Shown: positions 7,906-16,218, numbered from the stretch's first letter. The stretch is 28,033 bases of DNA from DAOPZJ01 sp964587625 (GCA_964587625.1 CAZPLU010000032.1:1-28033); one strand, 5' to 3'. Translations and numbers: made by a program. Notes: generated by a model not told the origin, from the letters alone.

Positions 7906-9804
7906 ATGGGTTTTATCGCATCGAAGAAATTGCAAGAGGAGCGCAGGAGAGCGTTTAACAGACGCTATGTCCCGATCATTTTGAAACTGCTGCCGAAAGG
8001 AATTGCAACGGCTTACAGTTATGAGACCGACCAGCCGGAGGTGCGCTCGTGGGGCTGGAACGCGGAGGTGCTGTTCGCGGAGGGGTATTATAAAGAAGCC
8101 AACCATATCATCCGGAATTCGCCGTACCACCACTGCGAGTTCATGCCGATGCAGCTGACGCAGATGCTGGTGAAATACGGCGACAAGTTCGACACCGACA
8201 CCCGTAAAATCGCGGAGGATTATATCAAAAGCGAATTGGATCACGCGGCGAATCCGCGGGTGCACCCGTCGATGTACAACGACAACTTCGGCAATATGGC
8301 GACTTTTACGCTGATCGTCGCCGGAGAGCTTTTCGGCCTGCCCAAATACATCGAGATCGGCAAGGACAAGCTCGATCAGACCTGCGACCTGTTCCGGCGC
8401 TGCGGTACGATCATGGAATACGGCAGCCCGGTCTACACGCCGCTCGACCTGTTCGTCTTCGCACAGATGGCCAACCACATCCAGGACCCCGAATACCGGG
8501 CAAAGGCGCTGCAGTGCGAGGAGCGGATGTGGATCGAGGTCGCGACCCACTACCACGCGCCGACGGGGCATCTGGCGGGTCCGTATTCCCGTTCGTATAA
8601 CTGCGAGACCGTCGGGCATCCCACCAGCATCGCCGCGCTCTGGTACAAAGTATTCGGGGATAAGGCCTTTTTAAACGTGATGAATTACGGCTTTGAATTG
8701 ATTGAAAAGCAGGTGATTCACATCTCCGCCAACGGGCTTCAACTGCCCAACGCCGCGTGGTTCATGAACACCACGTTCCACTTCCCGCGCCGGCTGGAAA
8801 AGGTGGCGTTTGAAAAAATCTATCCCTATCACGCCGAATTCGCGGTCGAGTGCATCCCCGCCGACGCGCTCGCCTACAACCGCGAGAACGAGCCGCACTG
8901 CGCGTTCGGCGGCCACCGCTCGACCAACACCACCTATATGACGCCCGAATATTCGATGGGCACCGCCTTGCAGCAGTATCACAGCGGCGCGATGTCAGAG
9001 TCGTTTTATGCGACCTATAAAAACTGCGAAGTCGCCAAGAAGCTCGAGGACGTCGGCGTGATCTACGCAAAATATATTTTCAACGACAAGCAGCCGCAGC
9101 AGGAAAATGTCTATGCCTATTACGGCAAATGCGGCAAGGAGGGCTTCCGCGACGAGGGGCGCAAATGCGGCATCCAATATGAAAACACCTCGCTGATGGT
9201 CTACAAGCCGCTGCATCTGGAGCGCAAACACGTCAAAAGCGCCAAGCTGACCGTCTTTATCCCGGCGTATTTTTACGACGGCTTCGAGATTCTGGCGGGC
9301 GGGAAAAAGGTCGATACACTGCCGTTTTCTTCAGTTGAGCCGGTCACGGTCTGCGTCAAGGCGTATAAATCCATGTTCGCGTTCAAGCCGCTGGCGCTGA
9401 CCGATTTCGGCAGGGAGGCCGCGGTCAAAATCGAGAAGAAGAACGATCATATTCAAATTTCGTTTTACAATTACGAGGGAAAAGAGCGCGAATTCGGTGA
9501 TCTCGAGTTGATTTACGCGCAAAACGGCTTCGTCTGCACCGCCGCGACGGCCGACGAATACCCCGATTTTGCTGCGTTCGCCGCTTTCGCCGACAAGGGA
9601 AAAATCTCGGACGTGACGGAGCAGTCGGCCAAGATGTACACCCGCCGGGTCAAATACCAAAACGACGGCGTGGAGTTGTATTTCATTTATAACCCGCTGG
9701 TTGAGGGCATCGTGACCGCGACGGCCAACAAAAAGCCGTTTTTGCGCCATATCCTGAAAGCCGATATGCTGGATTACAAAAAAATCCCGCTGCTCGAGGA
9801 TTAA
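7906..9804 (+). CDS. uncharacterised 632-aa protein, possible helical-toroid carbohydrate-active enzyme
   Basis: The family is not securely recognised. The ATG at 7906 has AAAAGGGG 8-9 bases upstream and lies after the promoter at 7829-7857. The N-terminal ~380 residues are mainly helical and rich in aromatic, His and Asn segments (NSPYHHCEFMPMQLTQML, HPSMYNDNFGNMATFTL, GPYSRSYNCETVGHPTS). This pattern is common in (alpha/alpha)6-barrel glycosidases and polysaccharide lyases. The last ~200 residues look beta-rich (SAKLTVFIPAYFYDGFEIL, IQISFYNYEGKEREF), like the beta-sandwich following such barrels in heparinase-type lyases. No signal peptide is visible. It follows the glycosidase-like gene and probably acts in the same pathway. 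The fold assignment is inference from sequence texture only. Confidence 0.7.
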   Translation: MGFIASKKLQEERRRAFNRRYVPIILKLLPKGIATAYSYETDQPEVRSWGWNAEVLFAEGYYKEANHIIRNSPYHHCEFMPMQLTQMLVKYGDKFDTDTRKIAEDYIKSELDHAANPRVHPSMYNDNFGNMATFTLIVAGELFGLPKYIEIGKDKLDQTCDLFRRCGTIMEYGSPVYTPLDLFVFAQMANHIQDPEYRAKALQCEERMWIEVATHYHAPTGHLAGPYSRSYNCETVGHPTSIAALWYKVFGDKAFLNVMNYGFELIEKQVIHISANGLQLPNAAWFMNTTFHFPRRLEKVAFEKIYPYHAEFAVECIPADALAYNRENEPHCAFGGHRSTNTTYMTPEYSMGTALQQYHSGAMSESFYATYKNCEVAKKLEDVGVIYAKYIFNDKQPQQENVYAYYGKCGKEGFRDEGRKCGIQYENTSLMVYKPLHLERKHVKSAKLTVFIPAYFYDGFEILAGGKKVDTLPFSSVEPVTVCVKAYKSMFAFKPLALTDFGREAAVKIEKKNDHIQISFYNYEGKEREFGDLELIYAQNGFVCTAATADEYPDFAAFAAFADKGKISDVTEQSAKMYTRRVKYQNDGVELYFIYNPLVEGIVTATANKKPFLRHILKADMLDYKKIPLLED

Positions 9805-9938
9805 AAAGTCGGCGGTCAAGGTCACATGGCTGTGGAGATAATCAGAGAGCTGTGCAGACCGCGCGAGGAAGATATCCCTATCCGAACGGGGAAAACGGAG
9901 CCGATGTCGTGCTGGACTTCGGGTTTTGGGGCAGGCCC

Positions 9939-10151
9939 AGACCCTTCGCTTTACGCTCACGCTGACAGACAATGTCATTCCGAGCGCCAGCCGAGGAATC
10001 TTAGGTTGATGAAGGTTTTCGGGGATCGTTGTCCGTTGGCTTGTTGATAGCGAGACCCTTCGACTGCGTATGCTGCGGCGTGCTTCGCTCAGGATGACAA
10101 TCAATCGGCTGTTATCAGTCCGAGATCCTTCGTTTTGCGCTCGCAATGACA
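9939..10151. repeat. cluster of interspersed GATCCTTCG...AGGATGACA repeats
   Basis: In the 354-bp gene-free stretch 9805-10158 at least four copies of a short palindrome-like repeat lie close together: 9939-9967 (AGACCCTTCGC...GCTGACA), 9973-10003 in the opposite orientation (TGTCATTCCGAGCG...CGAGGAATCTTA), 10052-10099 (GAGACCCTTCGACTGCG...CTCAGGATGACA, with a 20-odd-base insertion) and 10122-10151 (GAGATCCTTCGTTTTGCGC...AATGACA). They share the core of the tandem block at 1353-1590. No transposase is near, so these look like non-autonomous REP- or MITE-like elements. The rest of the stretch shows no gene. Confidence 0.82.
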
Positions 10152-10158
10152 TTTATTT

Positions 10159-10791
10159 TTAATCGAATCTTGTCTCCCAGTGCTCGGCGTCTTTTGCCTC
10201 GAAGCACAGTTTGATCTGGTCATAATTGTTTTTCTCGGTGAACAGCTCGGGCAGTGCGCCGAGAGCGAAAAAGCCGCTCTCGGTGGTCTCGGTGTTTTCG
10301 GAAAATTCGCCGCCGAGCAGTTCGCACAGCACAAAGACCTTGCAAATGCTGTAGATATAGCGCGGGGCATTGTTTTTATTGCGGTCTTGCAATGCGATCA
10401 CACGAATCGGCCGGACATCGACGCCGGCCTCCTCTTTCGCTTCTTTTACAGTGTTGGACCAGACCGACTCGGTCACGTCGACCCAGCCGCCGGGCAGCGA
10501 CCACCTGCCATCCTCTTTGACGAGCAAAATTTTATCGTCTTTGAAAATCGCGGCGCGGGTGTCGAGCTTCGGGGTTTGGTAGCCCTTTTCGCCGCAGAAC
10601 AGACCCTCGACGGCGTCTTTGGGCATCTCGGTTTTACAGGCGACCATCTCGGCGGCGATCTGCCGGATGCGCGCAAAACGCTCCCTGTCGAATTTATTTT
10701 CGGTATAGGCGAGTCCGTTTTGGGCCAGCGCCTGCAACTCGACCGCCCACCGCAGCCAGGGTTCGTACCGGTGATCCGATTTATTTTCCAT
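10159..10791 (-). CDS. Nudix hydrolase with N-terminal helical domain
   Basis: The 210-aa protein has a complete Nudix box. G102 is followed by E108 and then KEAKEEAGV (116-124), matching GX5EX7REUXEEXGU with Lys for Arg; these residues bind the metal for pyrophosphate cleavage. The first ~65 residues (YEPWLRWAVELQALAQNGLAY, RYARIRQ-like) resemble the helical N-terminal domain found in ADP-ribose/nucleoside-diphosphate-sugar Nudix enzymes (Nudix_N_2). LLVKEDGRWSLPGGWVDV is typical of the fold entry. The exact substrate is unknown. The ATG has GGAAAG about 10 bases upstream and a strong promoter at 10824-10852. It is transcribed away from the Ku-LigD operon; a link with DNA repair or nucleotide clean-up is possible but unproven. 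Confidence 0.92.
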   Translation of the reverse strand: MENKSDHRYEPWLRWAVELQALAQNGLAYTENKFDRERFARIRQIAAEMVACKTEMPKDAVEGLFCGEKGYQTPKLDTRAAIFKDDKILLVKEDGRWSLPGGWVDVTESVWSNTVKEAKEEAGVDVRPIRVIALQDRNKNNAPRYIYSICKVFVLCELLGGEFSENTETTESGFFALGALPELFTEKNNYDQIKLCFEAKDAEHWETRFD

Positions 10792-10823
10792 AAAAACCCA
10801 CTTTCCGGCAAATGTCTTGCTCC

Positions 10824-10852
10824 ATTATACCATGTTAATGGGAAAACGGCAA
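10824..10852 (-). promoter_or_regulatory. promoter of the Nudix gene
   Basis: Minus strand: TTGCCG (10852-10847), a 17-bp spacer and TATAAT (10829-10824), about 35 bases before the start codon. No equally good promoter is visible for the divergent Ku gene between here and 11004. Confidence 0.75.
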
Positions 10853-11003
10853 ATACAACAGCGCAAAAGCGCAATAAATCTCCGATGAAAAGCCGATAAA
10901 ACCGAATTGCAAATTCCCGGCTGCGGCGGGGTGAACCTCGCTTTTGACCGGATTTTATAAATTCAAAGCAATCGGAAACACTAAAACCCGGAGGTGTTTT
11001 ATT

Positions 11004-11777
11004 TTGGTATCAAAAAAATCGGTTATCACATTCGGCATGGTCGCGATCCCGATCGCGATGTTCACCGCCACACAGGACAACGACATCCGTTTCAACCAAC
11101 TGCACAAGGAGGACAACAGCCGTGTCCGCTATAAAAAGACCTGCGCGCACTGCGGCAAAGAACTGGCTTCCGCGGACATCGTGAAGGGCTTTGAATACGA
11201 CAAGGACAAATACGTCGTCGTCACCGAAGAGGAGATCGAAAAGATCAAGACCGAAAAGGAAAAATCCATTCAAATTTTGCACTTCGCGCAGCTGAATCAA
11301 ATCTCGCCGGTCTATTATGAAAAGACCTATCAGGTCGCGCCCGAAGCCGGCGGCGAAAAGGCGTTTGAGTTGCTGCGTTCCGCGCTGATGGCGGAACAGA
11401 AAATCGCCGTCGGCAAGACCGTGATGGGCACCAAGGACACGCTGATGGCGATCATCGCGCGCGAGGACGGGATGCTGATCTCGACGATGTTTTATGCCGA
11501 CGAAGTCAAGGAATTGCAAAAACAATATCAAAAAACCGAGGTCTCGGAACCGGAACTGAACATGGCAAAACTGCTGATCAATTCGATGGACACGCCGTTC
11601 GACCCGTCGAAATACAGTGACGAATACCAGACCAAATTGCGCGGTCTGATCGAGACCAAGATCTCGGGCAAAGAGATCGTGGCGGCCGAGGCCGAAAGTG
11701 CCGTTAAAGTCATCGACCTGATGGAGGCGCTCAAGCAAAGCGTCGAGAAGGCGCAAAAAGACAAGGAGCCGGCTTGA
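11004..11777 (+). CDS. ku: bacterial non-homologous end-joining protein Ku
   Basis: The 257-aa protein is a homodimeric bacterial Ku, which encircles DNA ends and recruits LigD in non-homologous end joining. The start is typical of the family: VSKKSVITFGMVAIPIAMF followed by DIRFNQLHKED, then a cysteine pair CAHC (47-50), and HFAQLNQISPVYYEKTYQVAP in the core. The length is normal for bacterial Ku. No ATG fits. The TTG at 11004 lies 9 bases after GGAGGTG (10990-10996) and gives the expected N-terminus, whereas the frame upstream shows no family sequence. The stop TGA overlaps the ligD ATG by one base, so the two are translationally coupled. The C-terminus is rich in Lys and Glu, as common for the LigD-contacting tail. 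Confidence 0.95.
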   Translation: MVSKKSVITFGMVAIPIAMFTATQDNDIRFNQLHKEDNSRVRYKKTCAHCGKELASADIVKGFEYDKDKYVVVTEEEIEKIKTEKEKSIQILHFAQLNQISPVYYEKTYQVAPEAGGEKAFELLRSALMAEQKIAVGKTVMGTKDTLMAIIAREDGMLISTMFYADEVKELQKQYQKTEVSEPELNMAKLLINSMDTPFDPSKYSDEYQTKLRGLIETKISGKEIVAAEAESAVKVIDLMEALKQSVEKAQKDKEPA

Positions 11778-14215
11778 TGGCGGGGCTCGACGCATACCGC
11801 CAAAAACGCAATTTCGAGCGCACCGGGGAGCCGGAGGGCGGGACGACGGTTTTGAATAAACCGCTCTCCTTTGCGATTCAACACCATTTAGCCAGCCGGG
11901 ATCATTATGACCTGCGCCTCGAACATAACGGGGCGTTGCTGAGCTGGGCGCTGCCCAAAGGCCCGTCGTTTGACACGCGCGACAAGCGCCTTGCCGTGAA
12001 AGTGGAGGACCACCCGCTCGACTATAAAAACTTCGAGGGCACGATCCCGAAAGGCGAATACGGCGGCGGCACGGTTTTATTGTGGGACGAGGGCATTTGG
12101 GAGCCGCGGGGCGATGTGGAAGAGGGACTGGAGAAGGGTTCGCTCAAATTTGACCTGAAAGGGCGGCGTCTGAAAGGCGGCTGGGCGCTGGTTCGGTTGA
12201 AAAACAAAGGGGGCGAGACCGGCGACAACTGGCTTTTGATCAAGGAGAAGGACGAATACACCCAAACCGGCGACGGAATTTCGGAATTTGTCACCAGCGT
12301 GAGAACCGGGCGGACGGTTTCCGAAATCGAGACGGGGCAGGACGAGAAAAACGTGAAAAACCCTTTTGACGAGGTCGAGGTGCAGCCGGCCAAACTCTCG
12401 GATAAAATTCCGTCGGGCGGCGACTGGCTGTATGAACTCAAATACGACGGCTACCGGATCGTCGCGTTTATCGGGGGCAACACGGCGCGGTTGATGAGCC
12501 GCAATAACAGGGATTACACCGACAAATTCAAGGATATCGCGCTCTCGCTCGCAGACCTCGCGGCGGGCAGGGCGATGGTGCTCGACGGCGAGATGGTTGC
12601 GCTCGACGCCGTGGGCAAGACCGATTTTCAGGCGCTGCAAAATTATATCAAAAACCCCGCCGGAAAGGCGTTGACCTATATCGTATTCGATCTGCTCGCG
12701 CTGGACGGCGCGGATTTGCGCGGCTTGCCCCTGATTGAGCGCAAAGAAAAGTTGGAGGCATTGATGAAAGACGCGCCGAAAAACCTGCATTACAGCAGGC
12801 ATACGGAAGGCGGCGGGGAGGCGGGATTCGCCGCGGCGCGCGCGGCGGGCATGGAGGGGATCGTGGGCAAAAAGGCCGATTCGGTCTATTCCGGGACCCG
12901 CAACGGCGACTGGGTTAAAATCAAATGCGAACGGCGGCAGGAATTCGTGATCGGCGGATATGTCCGCACCGACAAAAAGACCTCCGGTATCAGCTCGTTG
13001 CTTTTAGGCGTGTATAAAGACGGGAAGCTGATTTATTGCGGGCGGGCCGGAACGGGGCTCTCCGAAGCCGATTCCCGGCGGTTTGAAGATCAATTTCAAA
13101 CGCTGGTGCGCGACGATCCGATGTTTGTGAACCCGCCGAAAGTCAAGGCGGGCGAATTTGTCCGCTGGCTCGAGCCCGACCTTGCCGCCGAGATCCGGTT
13201 CGCCGAGTGGACCTCGGACAATCTGCTCCGGCAGGCGAGCTTTAAGGGGCTGAGGGCGGACAAGAACCCCAAAGAAATCCACAGAGAAGAGGCGGACATT
13301 GATTCGGAAGAGGCGCTGCCGGAAGAGGCGGAGGAGGGTATGAAGACATTGACAAAGGGCGAAATCATCATCTCTGGGGTGAAAATCACCCATCCCGATA
13401 AAATCATCTTCGACGACCCGATCACTGCAAAGGAAGATGTGATCCGTTATTACGAGCGGGTCTCGGAACGCGTGCTGCCGTATGTATCGAATCGGATTTT
13501 GAGCATTGTGCGTTGTCCCAAGGGCATCGCGCAGACCTGTTTTTATAAAAAGCACCCGGGCGCGGACAGCAAAGGCATTGTGCCGGTGCAGGTAAAAACA
13601 AGCGACGGCGAAACGGAGGAATATTTTTATATCGCCGACAAGACGGGACTGCTCTATGAGGCGCAGATGGGTACGCTGGAATTTCACACCTGGGGCAGCC
13701 GCGCCGAGACGATGGAACAACCCGATATCATGGTGTTCGACCTCGACCCCGACGAGGGCATGGAGCTGGCGACAGTGCGTCAGGGTGTTCGGGATGTGCG
13801 CGAGTTGCTTTTTCAACTCTCGCTGAACGCCTATCTCAAGACCAGCGGCGGCAAGGGGTATCACATCGTCGTGCCGTTGATGCCTTCGGTTTCGTGGGAC
13901 GCGTTTTACGATTTCGCAAAGCGCGTGGTCGAGGTGATGGAGCAAAAATGGCCCGACCGCTATACGGGCAACGTGCGAAAGAACCGGCGCACCGGTAAAA
14001 TTTTTGTCGACTGGATGCGCAACGGCAGGGGCGCGACCAGCGTGGCGCCGTATTCGCTGCGGGCGCGCAAGGGCGCTAAGGTCTCGATGCCGCTTGCATG
14101 GGACGAGCTTGAAACGGTTGCGCCCGACGGCATCGGCATGGCCGAAGCATTGGCAAGGATACAAAGACCGGATCCGTGGGATGGGTTTTTCCAACAACAG
14201 CAGATGCTAAAATAA
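11777..14215 (+). CDS. ligD: multifunctional DNA ligase D (phosphoesterase-ligase-polymerase)
   Basis: The 812-aa protein carries all three LigD domains, in the order phosphoesterase, ligase, polymerase. The 3'-phosphoesterase domain (about 20-165) has HHLASRDHYDLRLEHNG and GEYGGGTV. The ATP-dependent ligase domain (about 200-510) has the nucleotidyl-transfer lysine in ELKYDGYR (K222), DGEMVALD, EGIVGKK and WVKIK. The archaeo-eukaryotic primase-like polymerase domain (about 545-800) has the metal-binding pair in FDLDPDEG (near 653-660), SGGKGYHIVVPL and FVDWMRNGRGATSVAPYSLRA. It seals double-strand breaks after end trimming and gap filling. The ATG at 11777 overlaps the Ku stop; a TTG just before it is the alternative. 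The acidic linker near residue 515-530 separates ligase and polymerase. No frameshift or missing motif was noticed. Confidence 0.96.
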   Translation: MAGLDAYRQKRNFERTGEPEGGTTVLNKPLSFAIQHHLASRDHYDLRLEHNGALLSWALPKGPSFDTRDKRLAVKVEDHPLDYKNFEGTIPKGEYGGGTVLLWDEGIWEPRGDVEEGLEKGSLKFDLKGRRLKGGWALVRLKNKGGETGDNWLLIKEKDEYTQTGDGISEFVTSVRTGRTVSEIETGQDEKNVKNPFDEVEVQPAKLSDKIPSGGDWLYELKYDGYRIVAFIGGNTARLMSRNNRDYTDKFKDIALSLADLAAGRAMVLDGEMVALDAVGKTDFQALQNYIKNPAGKALTYIVFDLLALDGADLRGLPLIERKEKLEALMKDAPKNLHYSRHTEGGGEAGFAAARAAGMEGIVGKKADSVYSGTRNGDWVKIKCERRQEFVIGGYVRTDKKTSGISSLLLGVYKDGKLIYCGRAGTGLSEADSRRFEDQFQTLVRDDPMFVNPPKVKAGEFVRWLEPDLAAEIRFAEWTSDNLLRQASFKGLRADKNPKEIHREEADIDSEEALPEEAEEGMKTLTKGEIIISGVKITHPDKIIFDDPITAKEDVIRYYERVSERVLPYVSNRILSIVRCPKGIAQTCFYKKHPGADSKGIVPVQVKTSDGETEEYFYIADKTGLLYEAQMGTLEFHTWGSRAETMEQPDIMVFDLDPDEGMELATVRQGVRDVRELLFQLSLNAYLKTSGGKGYHIVVPLMPSVSWDAFYDFAKRVVEVMEQKWPDRYTGNVRKNRRTGKIFVDWMRNGRGATSVAPYSLRARKGAKVSMPLAWDELETVAPDGIGMAEALARIQRPDPWDGFFQQQQMLK

Positions 14216-14257
14216 CCGCCAAAAACCTAAAAACATTTTTCGAGCGGCGTCAACCGC

Positions 14258-14286
14258 TTGAATTGTTTGCCGTTTATCGGTATGAT
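14258..14286 (+). promoter_or_regulatory. promoter of the GNAT gene
   Basis: TTGAAT (14258-14263), a 17-bp spacer and TATGAT (14281-14286). The -35 overlaps the right arm of a small hairpin, CGAGCGG / CCGCTTG (14241-14260 region), that may be a weak end for the ligD transcript. Confidence 0.65.
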
Positions 14287-14321
14287 AGGAAACGCAGATA
14301 TTATTTGGGAGGCAGTTGGTT

Positions 14322-15107
14322 TTGACAAATCAAGAGGCGGCGAAACAAATCATGAAAACGGAATATCACTATCCCAAAAGTTACGCCGAGTTTCGATACA
14401 CGGATTACGGAATTTTATATTTCAACGAAAACAACCCGTTTTCGAATGATTCCAACCACGCGGTCATCACGGCGACCGACGGCTTAAATTACGACAGCAT
14501 TGTCAAAGACATCAAACGGTTTTATCGTTCGAAAAATTTATCGCCCTGTATCTATTCCGATCTTGTCCCCGGACATCTGAAAATATTAAAAGAGCATTTG
14601 ACGCAAAACGGCTTTTCGGTTCATACTTTTAACAATTCATATCTGGTTCTCACACAGGACAATAAAATAGAAGAACCGTACACACTTAAAATAAAACGGA
14701 TCGAAAAAGGCGCGGATTTGTCTTTTATCCATCAAATTTGGAAAACCGGCGAAAACAGGAGCGGCGGGGCAAACAGGGTGTTGAATATCGCGTTAAACAG
14801 AGAGGATTGGACGAACTATCACCTGTTTGTCGGATATTTGGAAAACGGAACCCCTGTGACGGCGGCGGCGATCGAATATATTGATGGCGTCGGTATGGTT
14901 GACGATGTGGAGACCGCGGAGGCCCATCGCGGCAATGGGTACGCACGCCAATTGGCGCGTTATTGGATCGATTATCATACTGTTAATTTCAAAGACAGAA
15001 TGCTTTATGTGTATTATGCAAATCCGACCGCCGGGAGAATATATTTCGAAGCGGGATTTACGAAACTCGATTGGGAGTTTGAGTCATGGAGCGCACATAT
15101 CGAGTAG
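14322..15107 (+). CDS. GNAT family N-acetyltransferase
   Basis: The 261-aa protein has a C-terminal acetyl-CoA-binding GNAT domain. VDDVETAEAHRGNGYARQLAR contains the R/Q-x-x-G-x-G/A type motif (HRGNGYA) after a beta strand, and YYANPTAGRIYFEAGF is the typical last strand and helix. The N-terminal ~120 residues look like a second, degenerate GNAT-type half. The acceptor is unknown. The TTG at 14322 is placed 9 bases after GGGAGG; a TTG 6 bases earlier is too close and an ATG 11 codons later has no ribosome site. It has its own promoter downstream of ligD. Codon use is more AT-rich than the neighbours, which could mean a separate origin. Confidence 0.85.
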   Translation: MTNQEAAKQIMKTEYHYPKSYAEFRYTDYGILYFNENNPFSNDSNHAVITATDGLNYDSIVKDIKRFYRSKNLSPCIYSDLVPGHLKILKEHLTQNGFSVHTFNNSYLVLTQDNKIEEPYTLKIKRIEKGADLSFIHQIWKTGENRSGGANRVLNIALNREDWTNYHLFVGYLENGTPVTAAAIEYIDGVGMVDDVETAEAHRGNGYARQLARYWIDYHTVNFKDRMLYVYYANPTAGRIYFEAGFTKLDWEFESWSAHIE

Positions 15108-15209
15108 GAGACGCAAAAACTACCAATCAACACAATTGCGTGAAAACAACCTTTGAGTTTGTTTAAAAATCATTTTTATCGGGAGCATTTCATCCGGAAG
15201 GAGTTCATG

Positions 15210-15602
15210 ATGGGCTTTTGGGTTTTTATGCTGATCTTGGTTTTGCTGGTTCCCCTGATCATGATCGGGCTCGGCGCATATTATAAAAATCATCCGCCCA
15301 AAAAAATCAATTGGGTTGCCGGTTACCGAACCGCGCGCTCGATGAGGAGCAAAGAGGCCTGGGATTTTGCGCACCGGCATTTCGGGCGGCTCTGGGTGAA
15401 TTTCGGCTGGATTTTATTACCCCTCTCCGCAGCCGCGATGCTGTTTGCGCTCGGAAAAGACAAAGATACGGTGGGAATATTCGGCGCGGCGGTGTGCCTG
15501 ATGCAAGTCCTTGCGATTATTTTGTCGATGATCCCCGCGGAGATCGCTTTGAAAAGGACTTTCGGCGATGACGGAAAACGACAAAGCCGTCCCGATTTAT
15601 AA
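15210..15602 (+). CDS. SdpI-family membrane protein
   Basis: The 130-aa protein has an N-terminal hydrophobic helix, the conserved cytoplasmic segment VAGYRTARSMRSKEAWDFAHR of the SdpI/YhfL family, and two further hydrophobic stretches (FGWILLPLSAAAMLFAL and GAAVCLMQVLAIILSMI). In Bacillus, SdpI gives immunity to the SdpC toxin; many relatives have no known role. GGAAGGAG precedes two adjacent ATGs (15207, 15210). The second has the more usual spacing, so it is chosen. No toxin gene is seen beside it. It lies between the acetyltransferase and the MarR gene on the same strand, without an obvious own promoter. Confidence 0.8.
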   Translation: MGFWVFMLILVLLVPLIMIGLGAYYKNHPPKKINWVAGYRTARSMRSKEAWDFAHRHFGRLWVNFGWILLPLSAAAMLFALGKDKDTVGIFGAAVCLMQVLAIILSMIPAEIALKRTFGDDGKRQSRPDL

Positions 15603-15631
15603 AAACCCACAAAAAACACACCGAATTTTTG

Positions 15632-15659
15632 TTGACATTTTACAAACAACTGATATAAT
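15632..15659 (+). promoter_or_regulatory. promoter of the MarR-ABC transporter operon
   Basis: TTGACA (15632-15637), a 16-bp spacer and TATAAT (15654-15659), with TG one base before the -10. The -10 is followed immediately by the palindrome at 15660-15676. Confidence 0.85.
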
Positions 15660-15676
15660 AGTTAACCATGTTAACT
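15660..15676. promoter_or_regulatory. palindromic operator, probably for the MarR regulator
   Basis: AGTTAACCATGTTAACT is a perfect inverted repeat with 7-bp arms and a 3-bp centre. It covers the predicted transcription start directly after the -10. MarR-family repressors commonly bind such short AT-rich palindromes on their own promoters, so autoregulation is the simplest reading. Confidence 0.72.
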
Positions 15677-15709
15677 GTTAAATCGGCTCATTTCGAGAGG
15701 GGATTTTTC

Positions 15710-16186
15710 ATGGAACAACGGGGTATGCGGCTGCTGCAGGCGTTTGCCGACGTCCGGCGACAGGTAGGCCGCGTCTTCGCGGGCAGACATCTGTCGCAGA
15801 GTGAATTTTTCGTGTTAAAATTGCTCAACGTAAAATCCGGCGAATTTAAAAAAACCGGACTCGGAACTCCGCGGGCGGCGTTTTTATCCGGACGGCTCGA
15901 GATGAAGCGCCCAACGGTCTCGCGGATTTTAAACGGGCTGGAGCGGCGGGGCTATATCGCTCGAACGATAGACACCAGCAACCGCCGCAGTTTTGAAATT
16001 CACCTGACCGAAGCGGGAGAGCGGGCGTTGCGGCAGGCGGAAGATGTCATGACCGGTCTCTTGGATCAGCTCGAGACCGAACTCGGCGAAGCGGAGTTGG
16101 AAAAACTGATCACACTGGTAACACGCGTCGCCGATATCTACCGCAATATGGCGGGGTCGACCCCTGCCGCACCCGAAGAAATCTGA
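15710..16186 (+). CDS. MarR family transcriptional regulator
   Basis: The 158-aa protein has the MarR winged helix-turn-helix. LSGRLEMKRPTVSRILNGLE (about 59-78) is the HTH, ERRGYIARTIDTSNRRSFEIHL the wing, and the flanking helices form the dimer. An insertion (GEFKKTGLGTPRAAF) lies just before the HTH. The ATG has GAGAGGGG 8 bases upstream; a frame extension of 14 codons would start inside the operator. It is co-transcribed with the ABC transporter 32 bases downstream and likely represses both through the palindrome at 15660-15676. Its ligand is unknown; a compound exported by the transporter would be a reasonable guess. Confidence 0.92.
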   Translation: MEQRGMRLLQAFADVRRQVGRVFAGRHLSQSEFFVLKLLNVKSGEFKKTGLGTPRAAFLSGRLEMKRPTVSRILNGLERRGYIARTIDTSNRRSFEIHLTEAGERALRQAEDVMTGLLDQLETELGEAELEKLITLVTRVADIYRNMAGSTPAAPEEI

Positions 16187-16218
16187 TGCGACCGATCGCC
16201 AAATAGTACGGAGGTTTT

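Noticed and set aside
13004..14197. 397-codon minus-strand open frame
   Set aside because: Lies fully inside ligD on the other strand, where the polymerase domain motifs are intact. High GC creates long antisense frames.
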